Source: Chloroflexota bacterium
Lineage (GTDB): Bacteria > Chloroflexota > Dehalococcoidia > JACPQK01
Length of the DNA: 16,911 nt
NCBI GenBank assembly: GCA_016190535.1
Contig: JACPQK010000106.1
Coordinates: 1-16,911, forward strand
Direction: 5' to 3'
Position numbers and translations under genes: made by a program. Below the pieces are notes generated by a model, which was not told the DNA's origin, did no database searches, and was given only the letters and a program-made list of their open reading frames with translations. Below are positions 7,079 to 13,814 of this stretch, piece by piece. Position 1 is the first letter of the stretch. Every line of letters begins with the position of its first letter.

Positions 7079-7777
7079 ATGCCCGTAATAACCGTGACTG
7101 GCTTGCCTGGCTCTGGCGTCCGAGAGTTGGCCCAGGAGGTGACCCGCCTTCTGGGGGCCGACTACGTGGACCAGAGCATAATGCAGCAGGCGGCCCACCG
7201 TATTGGCACTACCGTAGAGGCCCTGGCCCACCGGGACGAGCGGGTGCACAGCCTGGGGCATCGGCTGGCCCTTCTCCTAGAGAACCTGCTGGAAAAGTCC
7301 GCTTTCTCCAGCGACCCCTTTTTCGAGCCCGCTGGGGTGGAGATACTGCTCTCTCGCAGCTACGAGGAGGCCTCCCGCACCCCCCGGAACAAGGCCGAGG
7401 AGCTGAGCGATGCCCACTTCATAGATATCGTCACCACAGTCATGCGCTCCGAGGCGGAGACGGGGAACGCTGTTCTCCTGGGCCGGGGGGGACAGATGGT
7501 ACTGCGGGACCTTCCCGGGGTTTTCCATACCCTCGTGGTAGCCCCCCTGGCCCAGCGTATCCCCTTTATCATGCAGCGAGATGGCCTGGACCAGGCTAGC
7601 GCAGAGCGCTATGTGCGGCAGAGAGAGGCAGACCTGGTAGCCTTCCACCGCAAGTTCTGGAAGGTGGAGTTCACCGACCCTACCATCTACGACATAGTTG
7701 TTAATACGGCCAGCTTATCCAGGGCTAATGCTGCCGAGATAGTGGCTAAGGCTGCCCAGGCCAAGGCTGGCGCTTAG
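7079..7777 (+). CDS. Cytidylate kinase-like family protein
   Basis: A 232-residue protein of the cytidylate-kinase-like P-loop family (Pfam PF13189-type). It has an N-terminal strand and degenerate P-loop VTGLPGSGVRE, where Arg15 stands where Lys is usual, then LLGADYVDQSIMQQAAHR. A central NAVLLGRGGQMVLRDLPG and then PLAQRIPFIMQRDG and YVRQREADLVAFHRKFW form the lid/Arg-rich region, and DPTIYDIVVNTASLS is a typical C-terminal strand. Whether it phosphorylates CMP or another substrate is unknown; position among sugar-phosphate genes suggests the latter. The ribosome site AGGAGGT overlaps the stop of the preceding gene, and the ATG is three bases on, so the two are co-translated. It is clearly distinct from housekeeping Cmk, which has a canonical Lys P-loop. 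Confidence 0.85.
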   Translation: MPVITVTGLPGSGVRELAQEVTRLLGADYVDQSIMQQAAHRIGTTVEALAHRDERVHSLGHRLALLLENLLEKSAFSSDPFFEPAGVEILLSRSYEEASRTPRNKAEELSDAHFIDIVTTVMRSEAETGNAVLLGRGGQMVLRDLPGVFHTLVVAPLAQRIPFIMQRDGLDQASAERYVRQREADLVAFHRKFWKVEFTDPTIYDIVVNTASLSRANAAEIVAKAAQAKAGA

Positions 7778-7816
7778 CTCTCCCCCCCGAAGAATTATCA
7801 AGAAGGGAGACCAACT

Positions 7817-8632
7817 ATGGACTGGGGAATGAAGAACCGCATGGCCAGAATCATAAGGCCGGACACCGGGCGCGCCGTCTGGCTGGCGGTGGACCACGGC
7901 TATTTCCTGGGTCCCACCAACAAGCTGGAAGAGCCTCGCAAGACCATCGAACCCCTCCTCCCCTACTGCGATGGCCTGTTCATTACCAGAGGGGTACTCC
8001 GTACGTGTGTGGATGTCGGCACCAGCACGCCCATCATTCTTAGGGTGTCGGGGGGGGCCAGCGTGGTAGGCAAGGACCTCTCCGACGAAGGAATTGTCAC
8101 CTCTATTCAGGACGCTATCCGCTTAAACGCAGCCGCAGTAGGGCTCTCTATATTTGTGGGCAGCGAGTACGAGCACCAGACCCTGATGAACCTGAGCGCC
8201 CTGGTCAACCAGGCCCAGGACTACGGGATACCTGTGCTGGCAGTGACCGCCGTAGGCAAGGAGCTGGAGAAGAGAGATGCCCGCTACCTGTCCCTGTGCT
8301 GCCGCATTGCCGCCGAGCTGGGCGCTAGCGTGGTCAAGACCTACTACTGCGAGGGCTTTGACCGGGTGGCCCGGGGCTGCCCCGTCCCCCTGGTCATCGC
8401 TGGTGGCCCCAAGCTGAATACGGAGAGGGACGCCCTGGAGATGACCCACCAGGCCATCCAGCAGGGGGCCATTGGTGTGGACATGGGGCGGAACATCTGG
8501 CAGTCGGAGCATGCCGTGGCCATGATCCAGGCCATCCGCCACATCGTCCACGACAGCGCTACCCCTCAGGAGGGCCATGAGCTTTTCCTTAGCCTGAGGG
8601 AGGGGGCACTGGCCGCCAGCCGTGCCCGTTAA
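7817..8632 (+). CDS. lsrF: LsrF-like class I aldolase (DeoC/LacD/FbaB family; 3-hydroxy-5-phosphonooxypentane-2,4-dione thiolase homologue)
   Basis: A 271-residue TIM-barrel protein very close in pattern to E. coli LsrF along its length: DWGM..R near the N-terminus, LAVDHGYFLGPTN (about residues 23-35), FITRGVLR, IFVGSEYEHQ (about 112-121), VKTYY with Lys174 as the Schiff-base lysine, CPVPLVIAGG (about 188-197) and GVDMGRNIWQSEHAVAMI. It is slightly shorter than LsrF because LsrF has an N-terminal lead. LsrF cleaves phosphorylated HPD in autoinducer-2 breakdown using CoA. No lsrK, lsrG, lsrB or ABC genes are in view, so a related aldol or thiolytic cleavage of another phosphosugar is as likely. 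The start is ATG with AAGGGAGA upstream, 39 bases after the kinase-like gene. Confidence 0.9.
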   Translation: MDWGMKNRMARIIRPDTGRAVWLAVDHGYFLGPTNKLEEPRKTIEPLLPYCDGLFITRGVLRTCVDVGTSTPIILRVSGGASVVGKDLSDEGIVTSIQDAIRLNAAAVGLSIFVGSEYEHQTLMNLSALVNQAQDYGIPVLAVTAVGKELEKRDARYLSLCCRIAAELGASVVKTYYCEGFDRVARGCPVPLVIAGGPKLNTERDALEMTHQAIQQGAIGVDMGRNIWQSEHAVAMIQAIRHIVHDSATPQEGHELFLSLREGALAASRAR

Positions 8633-8660
8633 TAGCCTGATGGCGGCGCTGAAAGCCCCT

Positions 8661-8733
8661 GTAGGCAGGGTTTCTCAACTCTACGAAGCTTACATGAGGT
8701 ACGCATCCACGGCGGGTTAGAAACCTGCCCTAC
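8661..8733. repeat. Imperfect inverted repeat / REP-like element between the aldolase and dehydrogenase genes
   Basis: GTAGGCAGGGTTTCT (8661-8675) is an imperfect inverted copy of AGAAACCTGCCCTAC (8719-8733), differing by small shifts in the G runs. The right arm also folds locally: GGCGGGTT (8711-8718), loop AGA, AACCTGCC (8722-8729), one G-T pair. The element ends eleven bases before the dehydrogenase ATG. The core GTAGGGCAGGTTTCT resembles dispersed short repeats I recall from Chloroflexota genomes; that comparison is from memory. Confidence 0.6.
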
Positions 8734-8743
8734 GATTGAGCTG

Positions 8744-9772
8744 ATGCGTGTTGCCGTCTACTACAGCAACCAGGACGTCCGCCTGGAGGAGCAGCCCACC
8801 CCCAAGATAGGCCCGGGGGAGCTCCTGGTGCGGGTGGAGGCCTGTGGCATCTGCGGTAGCGATGTCATGGAGTGGTACCGCCGGGACCGGGTGCCCCTGG
8901 TGCTGGGCCACGAGATCGCTGGCGTGGTGGAGGCCGTGGGCGAGGGGGTCGCCGCCTTTCGGCCAGGCGACCGGGTGATAGTAGCCCACCATGTCCCCTG
9001 CCTCACCTGCCACTACTGCCTCAGCGGCCACCCCACGGTGTGTGATACCCTGCGCCGCACCAACATTGACCCCGGTGGCTTCGCGGAGTTCATCCGGGTG
9101 CCAGCCATCAACGTGGAGCGGGGGGTCTGGCCGCTGTCCCCAGGGGTCAGCTTCGAGGAAGGCACCTTTGTGGAGCCCCTGGCCTGCGTGTTGCGGGGAC
9201 AGCGTCTGGCCCGCCTCAGGCCGGGCCAGAGCGTGCTGGTGCTGGGCAGCGGCATCACCGGGCTGCTCCACGTCCAACTGGCCCGGGCATTGGGCGCGGG
9301 CACTGTGGTGGCTACGGATGTGGTGGACTACCGGCTCCGGTTGGCCCAGCGCCTGGGCGCTGACGCTGGCATTCACGCCGCGGCAGATGTGCCCGGCCTC
9401 CTGCGCCAGGTCAACGATGGCCGGCTGGCGGACCTGGTGGTGCTCTGCACCGGGGCGATGCCGGCCATAGGGCAGGCGCTGCGCTCCGTGGAGCGGGGTG
9501 GCACGGTGCTCTTTTTCGCCCCTACTTTGCCGGGGGAGACTGTCCCCCTATCGGTCAACGACCTCTTCTGGCGCAGCGAGGTAACCTTGACCAGTTCCTA
9601 TGCTGCCAGCCCGGCTGACCATGTGACGGCGCTGGAGCTTATTCGCAGCCGCCGGGTCCAGGTGGGTGAGATGGTCACCCACCGTTTGGGCCTGGCCCAG
9701 ACAGGCCTGGGCATCCACCTGGTGGCCGAGGCTGGGGAGTCGGTCAAAGTAATTATCCAGCCCCGGAGGTAA
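8744..9772 (+). CDS. Zinc-dependent medium-chain dehydrogenase (threonine/sorbitol dehydrogenase-like)
   Basis: A 342-residue member of the zinc MDR family. Catalytic-zinc residues are Cys37 in CGICGSD, His56-Glu57 in GHEIAG and Glu144 in FVEPLACVLR. The structural-zinc cysteines are Cys86, 89, 92 and 100 (CLTCHYC...C). The Rossmann motif is VLGSGITG (about residues 166-173), and Asp192 at the end of the next strand suggests NAD over NADP. Members oxidise polyols, sugar acids' hydroxyls or threonine; the exact substrate is not readable. It follows the LsrF-like gene by 111 bases across a REP-like hairpin, so it may belong to the same pathway while being expressed at a different level. The ribosome site is weak (TTGAG). 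Confidence 0.9.
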   Translation: MRVAVYYSNQDVRLEEQPTPKIGPGELLVRVEACGICGSDVMEWYRRDRVPLVLGHEIAGVVEAVGEGVAAFRPGDRVIVAHHVPCLTCHYCLSGHPTVCDTLRRTNIDPGGFAEFIRVPAINVERGVWPLSPGVSFEEGTFVEPLACVLRGQRLARLRPGQSVLVLGSGITGLLHVQLARALGAGTVVATDVVDYRLRLAQRLGADAGIHAAADVPGLLRQVNDGRLADLVVLCTGAMPAIGQALRSVERGGTVLFFAPTLPGETVPLSVNDLFWRSEVTLTSSYAASPADHVTALELIRSRRVQVGEMVTHRLGLAQTGLGIHLVAEAGESVKVIIQPRR

Positions 9773-9801
9773 AGTGTCACTAAGCGCAGGCCCTGAGCCG
9801 G

Positions 9802-9818
9802 GTAGTGTATCAATTTGA
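9802..9818. repeat. Extra copy of the MITE terminal sequence
   Basis: GTAGTGTATCAATTTGA matches the inverted right terminus of the neighbouring repeat (reverse complement of 9943-9959) at 14 of 17 positions, in the same direction as the left terminus at 9844. It may be a relic of an older insertion or of a nested event. Confidence 0.4.
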
Positions 9819-9843
9819 GTTTGACGGGGGAGCCGAAACCTGG

Positions 9844-9959
9844 GTAGTATGTCATGCTGAGCGCAGCGAAGCATCCGTACCCCCACACCAGACCTCCACC
9901 GGGGGACGGATTCTTCAGTCGTCCTTCCGGGGAAGGACTCCTTCAGAATGACACACTAC
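9844..9959. repeat. MITE-like imperfect inverted repeat
   Basis: The ends GTAGTATGTCATGCTGA (9844-9860) and, inverted, GTAGTGTGTCATTCTGA (9943-9959) agree at 15 of 17 positions. An inner pair GAAGCATCC (9868-9876) and GGATTCTTC (9908-9916) agrees at 8 of 9. A further perfect hairpin GTCCTTCC / GGAAGGAC sits at 9921-9928 and 9931-9938. There is no coding capacity. The TGTCATTCTGAG...GAAG...ATCC outline matches a short dispersed repeat I recall from Chloroflexota and other genomes. No clear target-site duplication is visible. Confidence 0.65.
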
Positions 9960-10037
9960 GGTGCTACCGCAGTCATTGACAAAAATGTCCCCTGGGGCTA
10001 CCCTCTGCTATTGGTGAGACAGGTTGTAAATCCAGGC

Positions 10038-10064
10038 TTTACATGGCTGGCCCGTTGGTATAAT
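10038..10064 (+). promoter_or_regulatory. Promoter for the radical SAM / activase cluster
   Basis: TATAAT (10059-10064) is preceded directly by TGG (10056-10058), an extended -10, and by TTTACA (10038-10043) with a short 15-base spacer. The surrounding DNA is AT-rich for this window. Transcription would start near 10071, leaving about 85 bases of leader before the ATG at 10156. Confidence 0.6.
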
Positions 10065-10090
10065 ATTTTCAGTTAATGTGAAAGATACCG

Positions 10091-10159
10091 ATGAAAGGGG
10101 GTGATGGGCTGACCGAGCAGAACAATGCCAGTGGGTTACAACTTAGGAGGTATGAATGA
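10091..10159 (+). CDS. Possible 22-residue leader peptide overlapping the radical SAM start
   Basis: ATG at 10091 opens MKGGDGLTEQNNASGLQLRR followed by Tyr-Glu and TGA at 10157-10159. The stop overlaps the ATG of the radical SAM gene as ATGA, the classic coupling arrangement. There is only a weak purine-rich tract (GAAAGA, 10080-10085) before it. It could be chance, a leader peptide, or a small substrate peptide; no Cys or known RiPP leader motif is present. Confidence 0.25.
   Translation: MKGGDGLTEQNNASGLQLRRYE
10143..10151 (+). promoter_or_regulatory. Strong Shine-Dalgarno for the radical SAM gene
   Basis: TTAGGAGGT is a near-perfect anti-16S complement, with GGAGG ending five bases before the ATG at 10156. 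It fixes that start over the out-of-frame ATG at 10152 and marks this gene as well translated. Confidence 0.8.
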
Positions 10160-11622
10160 GCGTTGTCCGGACACGGGCATCTGGGTTGATCTCGGGTGTC
10201 AAACGGAGGGCAGCTCAAACAGTTCTTACTCAAGCACTTAATCTTCTTTCTCATGCTCCTGATAGTAGCTATCGGCTGCTCGCCCAGGCCCTCTATAAGA
10301 TAGCCAAGAACGAGCGGCAACATATGGTGGCCGACTGGGTAGCCCACTGGGTGGAGGATGGGCCGGGCCGGCTTTACCTGCACCGGGTGCTGAGGGAGCT
10401 TCACCCCAATGTGCGCCGCTACTACGCTGCCCAGATGCTTACCAACGTCTTCTTCCGGGACCCTAACATCCGGGCCAAGTGCATAGAAGAGAATGGCTTT
10501 GCTCCGCCCTCCACCATGCTTATCTCGCCCAGTATGCGCTGCAACTACCGCTGCGTGGGCTGCTGGGCGGGGGAGTATACCCAGGAGAGTGACTTGCCCC
10601 CGGAGGTCCTGGACCGGGTGCTCCAGGAGGCCAAGGCCATTGGTTTGCGACACTTCGGCATCACCGGCGGTGAGCCTTTCATCTACCGCCCCCTGTGGGA
10701 CATGTTCGATAAGCACCATGACTGTACCTTCCAGGTCTACACCAACGGCTCCCTCATCACCGATGAAGCTGCCCACCGCCTGGCGGAGCTGGGCAACGTT
10801 TCCCCCCAGGTGAGCGTCAATGGGGAGGAGGCGGAGAACGACTCCTGGCGGGGCAAGGGCGCTTACCAGCGGGCGCTGCGTGCCATGGACCGTTTGCGGC
10901 AGGCGGGCGCCTTCTTCGCCTATAGCTGCGTGGTGACGCACCAGAATATCGATTCGGTGACCAGCGCGGAGTTCGTGGACACCATGATCGAGCACGGCAC
11001 CATGTGGTGCTGGTACTTCCTCTACATGCCCGTGGGCCGGGACCCCGACCTCTCGGCCATGCCCACGGCCCAGGACCGGGAAAAGCTGCGCCGGGCCATC
11101 ATCCACTACCGCAACACCAGGCCCATGCTCTTCGCCGACTTCTGGAACGATGCCCCCCTTATCGGGGGATGCATCGCCGGGGGGCGCATCTACTTCCACA
11201 TCAACCACAAAGGGGACGTGGAGCCCTGCGTCTTCAACCACTTCTCCGACCGAAATATCAAGGAATGCTCCCTGGTGGAGGCCCTCAAGTCCCCCTTGTT
11301 CACCATGCTACGCACCCAGCAGCCCTACGGCAGAAACCTGCTCCGCCCCTGCCCTATCATTGACCACCCCTACCACCTGCGGCAGGCTGTGGCCCTCAGC
11401 GGGGCCAGGCCCACCCATGCCGGTGCCGAGAGTGTGATCACCGACCTGGCCCCCGGCCTGGACGGCTACGCCAGAAGCGTGGCCGAGGTCTATGACCCGG
11501 TATGGGGTGGTGGGGAGTACGACTGGGTGGAGAAGTGGCTGCCTACCTTCCGCTTCCCCAGGGAGGTGGAGGGGGAGGCCCGGGCCTTCCAGCAGAGTGG
11601 GGGAAATGGGAGAAGTGGCTGA
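10156..11622 (+). CDS. Radical SAM protein with N-terminal helical domain and SPASM-like C-terminal cysteines
   Basis: A 488-residue protein. Residues about 15-118 form a helical domain rich in His and Arg. The radical SAM barrel begins with SPSMRCNYRCVGCWAGEY, whose Cys129, Cys133 and Cys136 bind the [4Fe-4S] cluster that cleaves S-adenosylmethionine; ITGGEPF (about 169-175) is the SAM-binding GGE motif. The C-terminal part holds Cys339 (GGCIAGG), Cys358 (GDVEPCVFNHFSD), Cys371 and Cys399 (RPCPIIDHP), resembling a SPASM or twitch auxiliary cluster region. The overall pattern fits an uncharacterised family I recall from clostridia and other anaerobes. The substrate is unknown. It heads the cluster with two COG3580/COG3581-like proteins and an activase, with only eleven bases to the next gene. 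Confidence 0.9.
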   Translation: MSVVRTRASGLISGVKRRAAQTVLTQALNLLSHAPDSSYRLLAQALYKIAKNERQHMVADWVAHWVEDGPGRLYLHRVLRELHPNVRRYYAAQMLTNVFFRDPNIRAKCIEENGFAPPSTMLISPSMRCNYRCVGCWAGEYTQESDLPPEVLDRVLQEAKAIGLRHFGITGGEPFIYRPLWDMFDKHHDCTFQVYTNGSLITDEAAHRLAELGNVSPQVSVNGEEAENDSWRGKGAYQRALRAMDRLRQAGAFFAYSCVVTHQNIDSVTSAEFVDTMIEHGTMWCWYFLYMPVGRDPDLSAMPTAQDREKLRRAIIHYRNTRPMLFADFWNDAPLIGGCIAGGRIYFHINHKGDVEPCVFNHFSDRNIKECSLVEALKSPLFTMLRTQQPYGRNLLRPCPIIDHPYHLRQAVALSGARPTHAGAESVITDLAPGLDGYARSVAEVYDPVWGGGEYDWVEKWLPTFRFPREVEGEARAFQQSGGNGRSG

Positions 11623-11633
11623 GGCCAAACAAG

Positions 11634-12605
11634 ATGATTAAGGTAGGCATACCCCGCGCGCTTCTCTACTACCAGTATCTCCCCATGTGGCGGACCTTCT
11701 TCACTGCCCTGGGGGCTGAGGTGGTGGTATCCCCGTCGACCAACCGGGCTATCATGAGCTCCGGGGCAGCCCGCGTCGTGGCCGACACCTGCCTCCCGGT
11801 CAAGGTCTTCTGCGGCCATGTCCTGGAGCTGGCGGATAAGTGCGACTACGTTTTCATCCCGGCTATCGCCAGCCTGCACCGGCGCACCCACAACTGCTCC
11901 AAGTTCCTGGGGCTCCCCGACATAGCGCGAGCCGTTGTCCCCGAGGCCAGGCTCCTGGAGGTGGACATAAACCTCCCCCAGGGGAAGCGGGACCTTTACC
12001 AGTCCATATACTCCCTGGGGCGGCGCTTCACCTGGAATATGCTGAAGGTAAAGGGGGCGGCGGAGGCGGCCTGGCAGGCCCACCTGGACTACCAGCGCAT
12101 GATGGCGGACGAGGGGTTAACGCCTCCCCAGGTGCTGGAAGGGGAGGTCACTCCGGCCCAAAAGGGAGAGGGCTGGGCTACCATCGCCGTCATCGGGCAC
12201 CCCTACGTTATTTACGACGATTTCATCAACCTGCGGATTCTGGGCCGTATTCGGGAGATGGGAGTCAGGGTGGTCACCCCGGAGATGGTTCCTCAGGCCC
12301 AGCTCGCCGCCGGGGTGGTCCGGCTCTTGGGGCACTCCTACTGGACCTACGAGGACGAGGTCACCGGGGCTGGGGGCTATTACCTGGAGACCGGAGTGGA
12401 TGGCATCATCAGCGTGACCCCCTTCGGGTGCGGTCCGGACTCCCTGATGCAGGACGTAGTGCGCCGCCACGCCCGGGACCCCTACCACAAGCCTTTCATG
12501 TCCCTGGTCATCGATGAACACACCGCGGAGGCGGGGCTGATCACCCGTCTGGAGGCCTTCCTGGACATGATCCAGCGCCGCCGGCAATTCGGGGCCAGGG
12601 TATGA
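11634..12605 (+). CDS. CoA enzyme activase-like protein, COG3580 / DUF2229 type
   Basis: The protein from ATG 11634 has 323 residues and starts MIKVGIPRALLYYQYLPMWR, the standard N-terminus of DUF2229 proteins; an upstream in-frame ATG at 11502 lies inside the radical SAM gene and is not used. Next come GAEVVVSPSTNRAI and TCLPVKVFCGHV with Cys53, Cys60 and Cys70, then HNCSKFLGLPD (Cys88). The C-terminal half has TPFGCGPDS (Cys266) and LVIDEHTAEAGLITRLEAF, the ending shared with 2-hydroxyglutaryl-CoA dehydratase D-component-like proteins. These cysteines may hold an Fe-S cluster that takes electrons from the activase downstream. No defined reaction is known to me. Its stop overlaps the next start as ATGA. 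Confidence 0.88.
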   Translation: MIKVGIPRALLYYQYLPMWRTFFTALGAEVVVSPSTNRAIMSSGAARVVADTCLPVKVFCGHVLELADKCDYVFIPAIASLHRRTHNCSKFLGLPDIARAVVPEARLLEVDINLPQGKRDLYQSIYSLGRRFTWNMLKVKGAAEAAWQAHLDYQRMMADEGLTPPQVLEGEVTPAQKGEGWATIAVIGHPYVIYDDFINLRILGRIREMGVRVVTPEMVPQAQLAAGVVRLLGHSYWTYEDEVTGAGGYYLETGVDGIISVTPFGCGPDSLMQDVVRRHARDPYHKPFMSLVIDEHTAEAGLITRLEAFLDMIQRRRQFGARV

Positions 12606-13711
12606 AGGTAGGCTTCCCCCACATGGGGGACGTGTGGCTTCCCCTGGTAACTATTCTCCGCGGGGTCGGTGTAGACTCGGTTATCCCGCCCCCGTACTCC
12701 AAGAAGACCCTGTCCCTGGGCGTCCGCTACTCCCCGGAAGGGGTGTGTATCCCCTTCAAGCTTACCCTGGGGAGCATGATGGAGTCCCTGGAACTGGGGG
12801 CAGATGCCATCGTGATGGCCGCGGGGCCCGGGCTCTGTCGGTTCGGCTACTACGCCAAGCTCCAGGAACGTATCCTCCAGGAGCAGGGCTACCGGTTCGA
12901 TATGCTGACCACGGAGCTCTTCGAGGGCAAGTTTATCGGCGTCTCCCGCTTCCTCAAACGGCTATCGGGTGGCGCTCCTCTAACAAAGGTGGCGGGAGCT
13001 GTTACCCTGGGCCTGAGCAAAATAGGCGCCCTGGATGACATCGAGCGGGTGGTCCATAAGATTCGACCAGTGGAGGCAGTCCAGGGCACCGCCACCAAGA
13101 TCTTTGAGGAGGCCAAACAGGCCCTGGATCAGGCCCCAAATAAGAAGGCGGTAGAGCTGGCCAAAGGGGATCTCATCCGCCGCCTCAACGCCGTGGAACG
13201 CAACCCCAAGGCCGACCCCTTGCAGGTAGGCGTTATCGGTGAGTTCTACGTGCTGCTGGAGCCCTTCAGCAACATGGACGTGGAGATCGAGCTGGGCAAG
13301 ATGGGGGTGGAAGTGCACCGCGCTACCTTTGTCTCGGAATGGACCAAGTTCAGCCTCTTCCTCTCCATGCTGGGTATGAGCGAGAAGGCCAAGCTCCACA
13401 AGGCAGCTATGCCCTACCTGAAGCGGGATGTGGGGGGCGACGGCTGGGAGACCGTGGGTGAGGTGGCCATGCACGCCGGCCACTACGATGGCCTAGTACA
13501 CCTGGCCCCCTTTACCTGCATGCCTGAGATCGTGGCCAAGAATATTATCCCCTCTATGAAGGAGCGGATACCCCTGCTTACCATCATCTGTGATGAGCAG
13601 ATGGGTCGAGCGGGGATGCTTACCCGCCTGGAGGCCTTTGTGGACCTGCTGCGCAGGAGGCGGGAAGCCCAACTTAAATCTGGAGGACTCGCTCATGTGG
13701 CCGCACGGTGA
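12602..13711 (+). CDS. CoA enzyme activase-like protein, COG3581 type
   Basis: A 369-residue partner of the preceding protein. It starts MKVGFPHMGDVWLPL and has GVCIPFKLTLGSMMESLELGAD (Cys49) and AAGPGLCRFGYY (Cys79). A helical insert spans about residues 115-205. The C-terminal domain runs from about 207 (VGVIGEFYVLLEPFSNMDVE) to LAPFTCMPEIVAKN (Cys306) and LTIICDEQMGRAGMLTRLEAF (Cys330). That ending is paralogous to the end of the preceding protein (P-F-x-C-x-P-D/E, then I-x-DE, then AG-TRLEAF-D---RRR). In many anaerobes this unit, COG3580 and the activase are parts of one very large polypeptide. An ATGA overlap with the upstream gene indicates coupled synthesis, consistent with a stoichiometric complex. 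Confidence 0.88.
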   Translation: MKVGFPHMGDVWLPLVTILRGVGVDSVIPPPYSKKTLSLGVRYSPEGVCIPFKLTLGSMMESLELGADAIVMAAGPGLCRFGYYAKLQERILQEQGYRFDMLTTELFEGKFIGVSRFLKRLSGGAPLTKVAGAVTLGLSKIGALDDIERVVHKIRPVEAVQGTATKIFEEAKQALDQAPNKKAVELAKGDLIRRLNAVERNPKADPLQVGVIGEFYVLLEPFSNMDVEIELGKMGVEVHRATFVSEWTKFSLFLSMLGMSEKAKLHKAAMPYLKRDVGGDGWETVGEVAMHAGHYDGLVHLAPFTCMPEIVAKNIIPSMKERIPLLTIICDEQMGRAGMLTRLEAFVDLLRRRREAQLKSGGLAHVAAR

Positions 13712-13748
13712 AGGCATAGCTGGTGGCCCGTGGTCCGACAGGCTCTCC

Positions 13749-13791
13749 GAACGGGAACCAGTTCCGTTCCCCCTGAGCCCTTCGCGGGGCT
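13749..13791 (+). other. Two consecutive hairpins ahead of the activase gene
   Basis: GAACGGGAAC (13749-13758) pairs with GTTCCGTTC (13761-13769) with one bulge. AGCCC (13776-13780) then pairs with GGGCT (13787-13791) around TTCGCG. AT-rich TATAAATA follows. This may be an attenuator, an mRNA processing or stability element, or a weak terminator between the COG3581-type gene and the activase. Confidence 0.35.
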
Positions 13792-13814
13792 ATAAATAGT
13801 CTTGGAGGAAAAGA

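Larger units (their letters stand above)
9773..10155. other. Gene-poor intergenic stretch with repeats, promoter and possible leader ORF
   Basis: The 383 bases between the dehydrogenase and radical SAM genes hold, in order: a single terminus-like repeat (9802-9818), a MITE-like inverted repeat (9844-9959), AT-richer DNA with an isolated TTGACA (9976-9981), an extended -10 promoter (10038-10064) and a 22-codon ORF overlapping the next gene. No larger credible gene is seen on either strand; minus-strand frames here are short and lack a family signature. Confidence 0.7.

Noticed and set aside
9844..9959. CRISPR-like repeat array
   Set aside because: The repeats are inverted, unequal in spacing and only two or three in number; there is no regular spacer pattern and no cas gene.
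9976..9981. TTGACA as a promoter -35
   Set aside because: No -10-like hexamer is found 15-19 bases downstream.
10069..11241. 390-codon open frame on the minus strand opposite the radical SAM gene
   Set aside because: The radical SAM motifs CxxxCxxC and GGEP lie on the plus strand with a strong ribosome site; the antisense product has His/Gly-rich low-complexity composition.
11502..11633. Upstream in-frame extension of the COG3580-type protein from ATG 11502
   Set aside because: The added 44 residues overlap the radical SAM gene and are Gly/Pro-rich. The family N-terminus MIKVGIPRALL begins at 11634.
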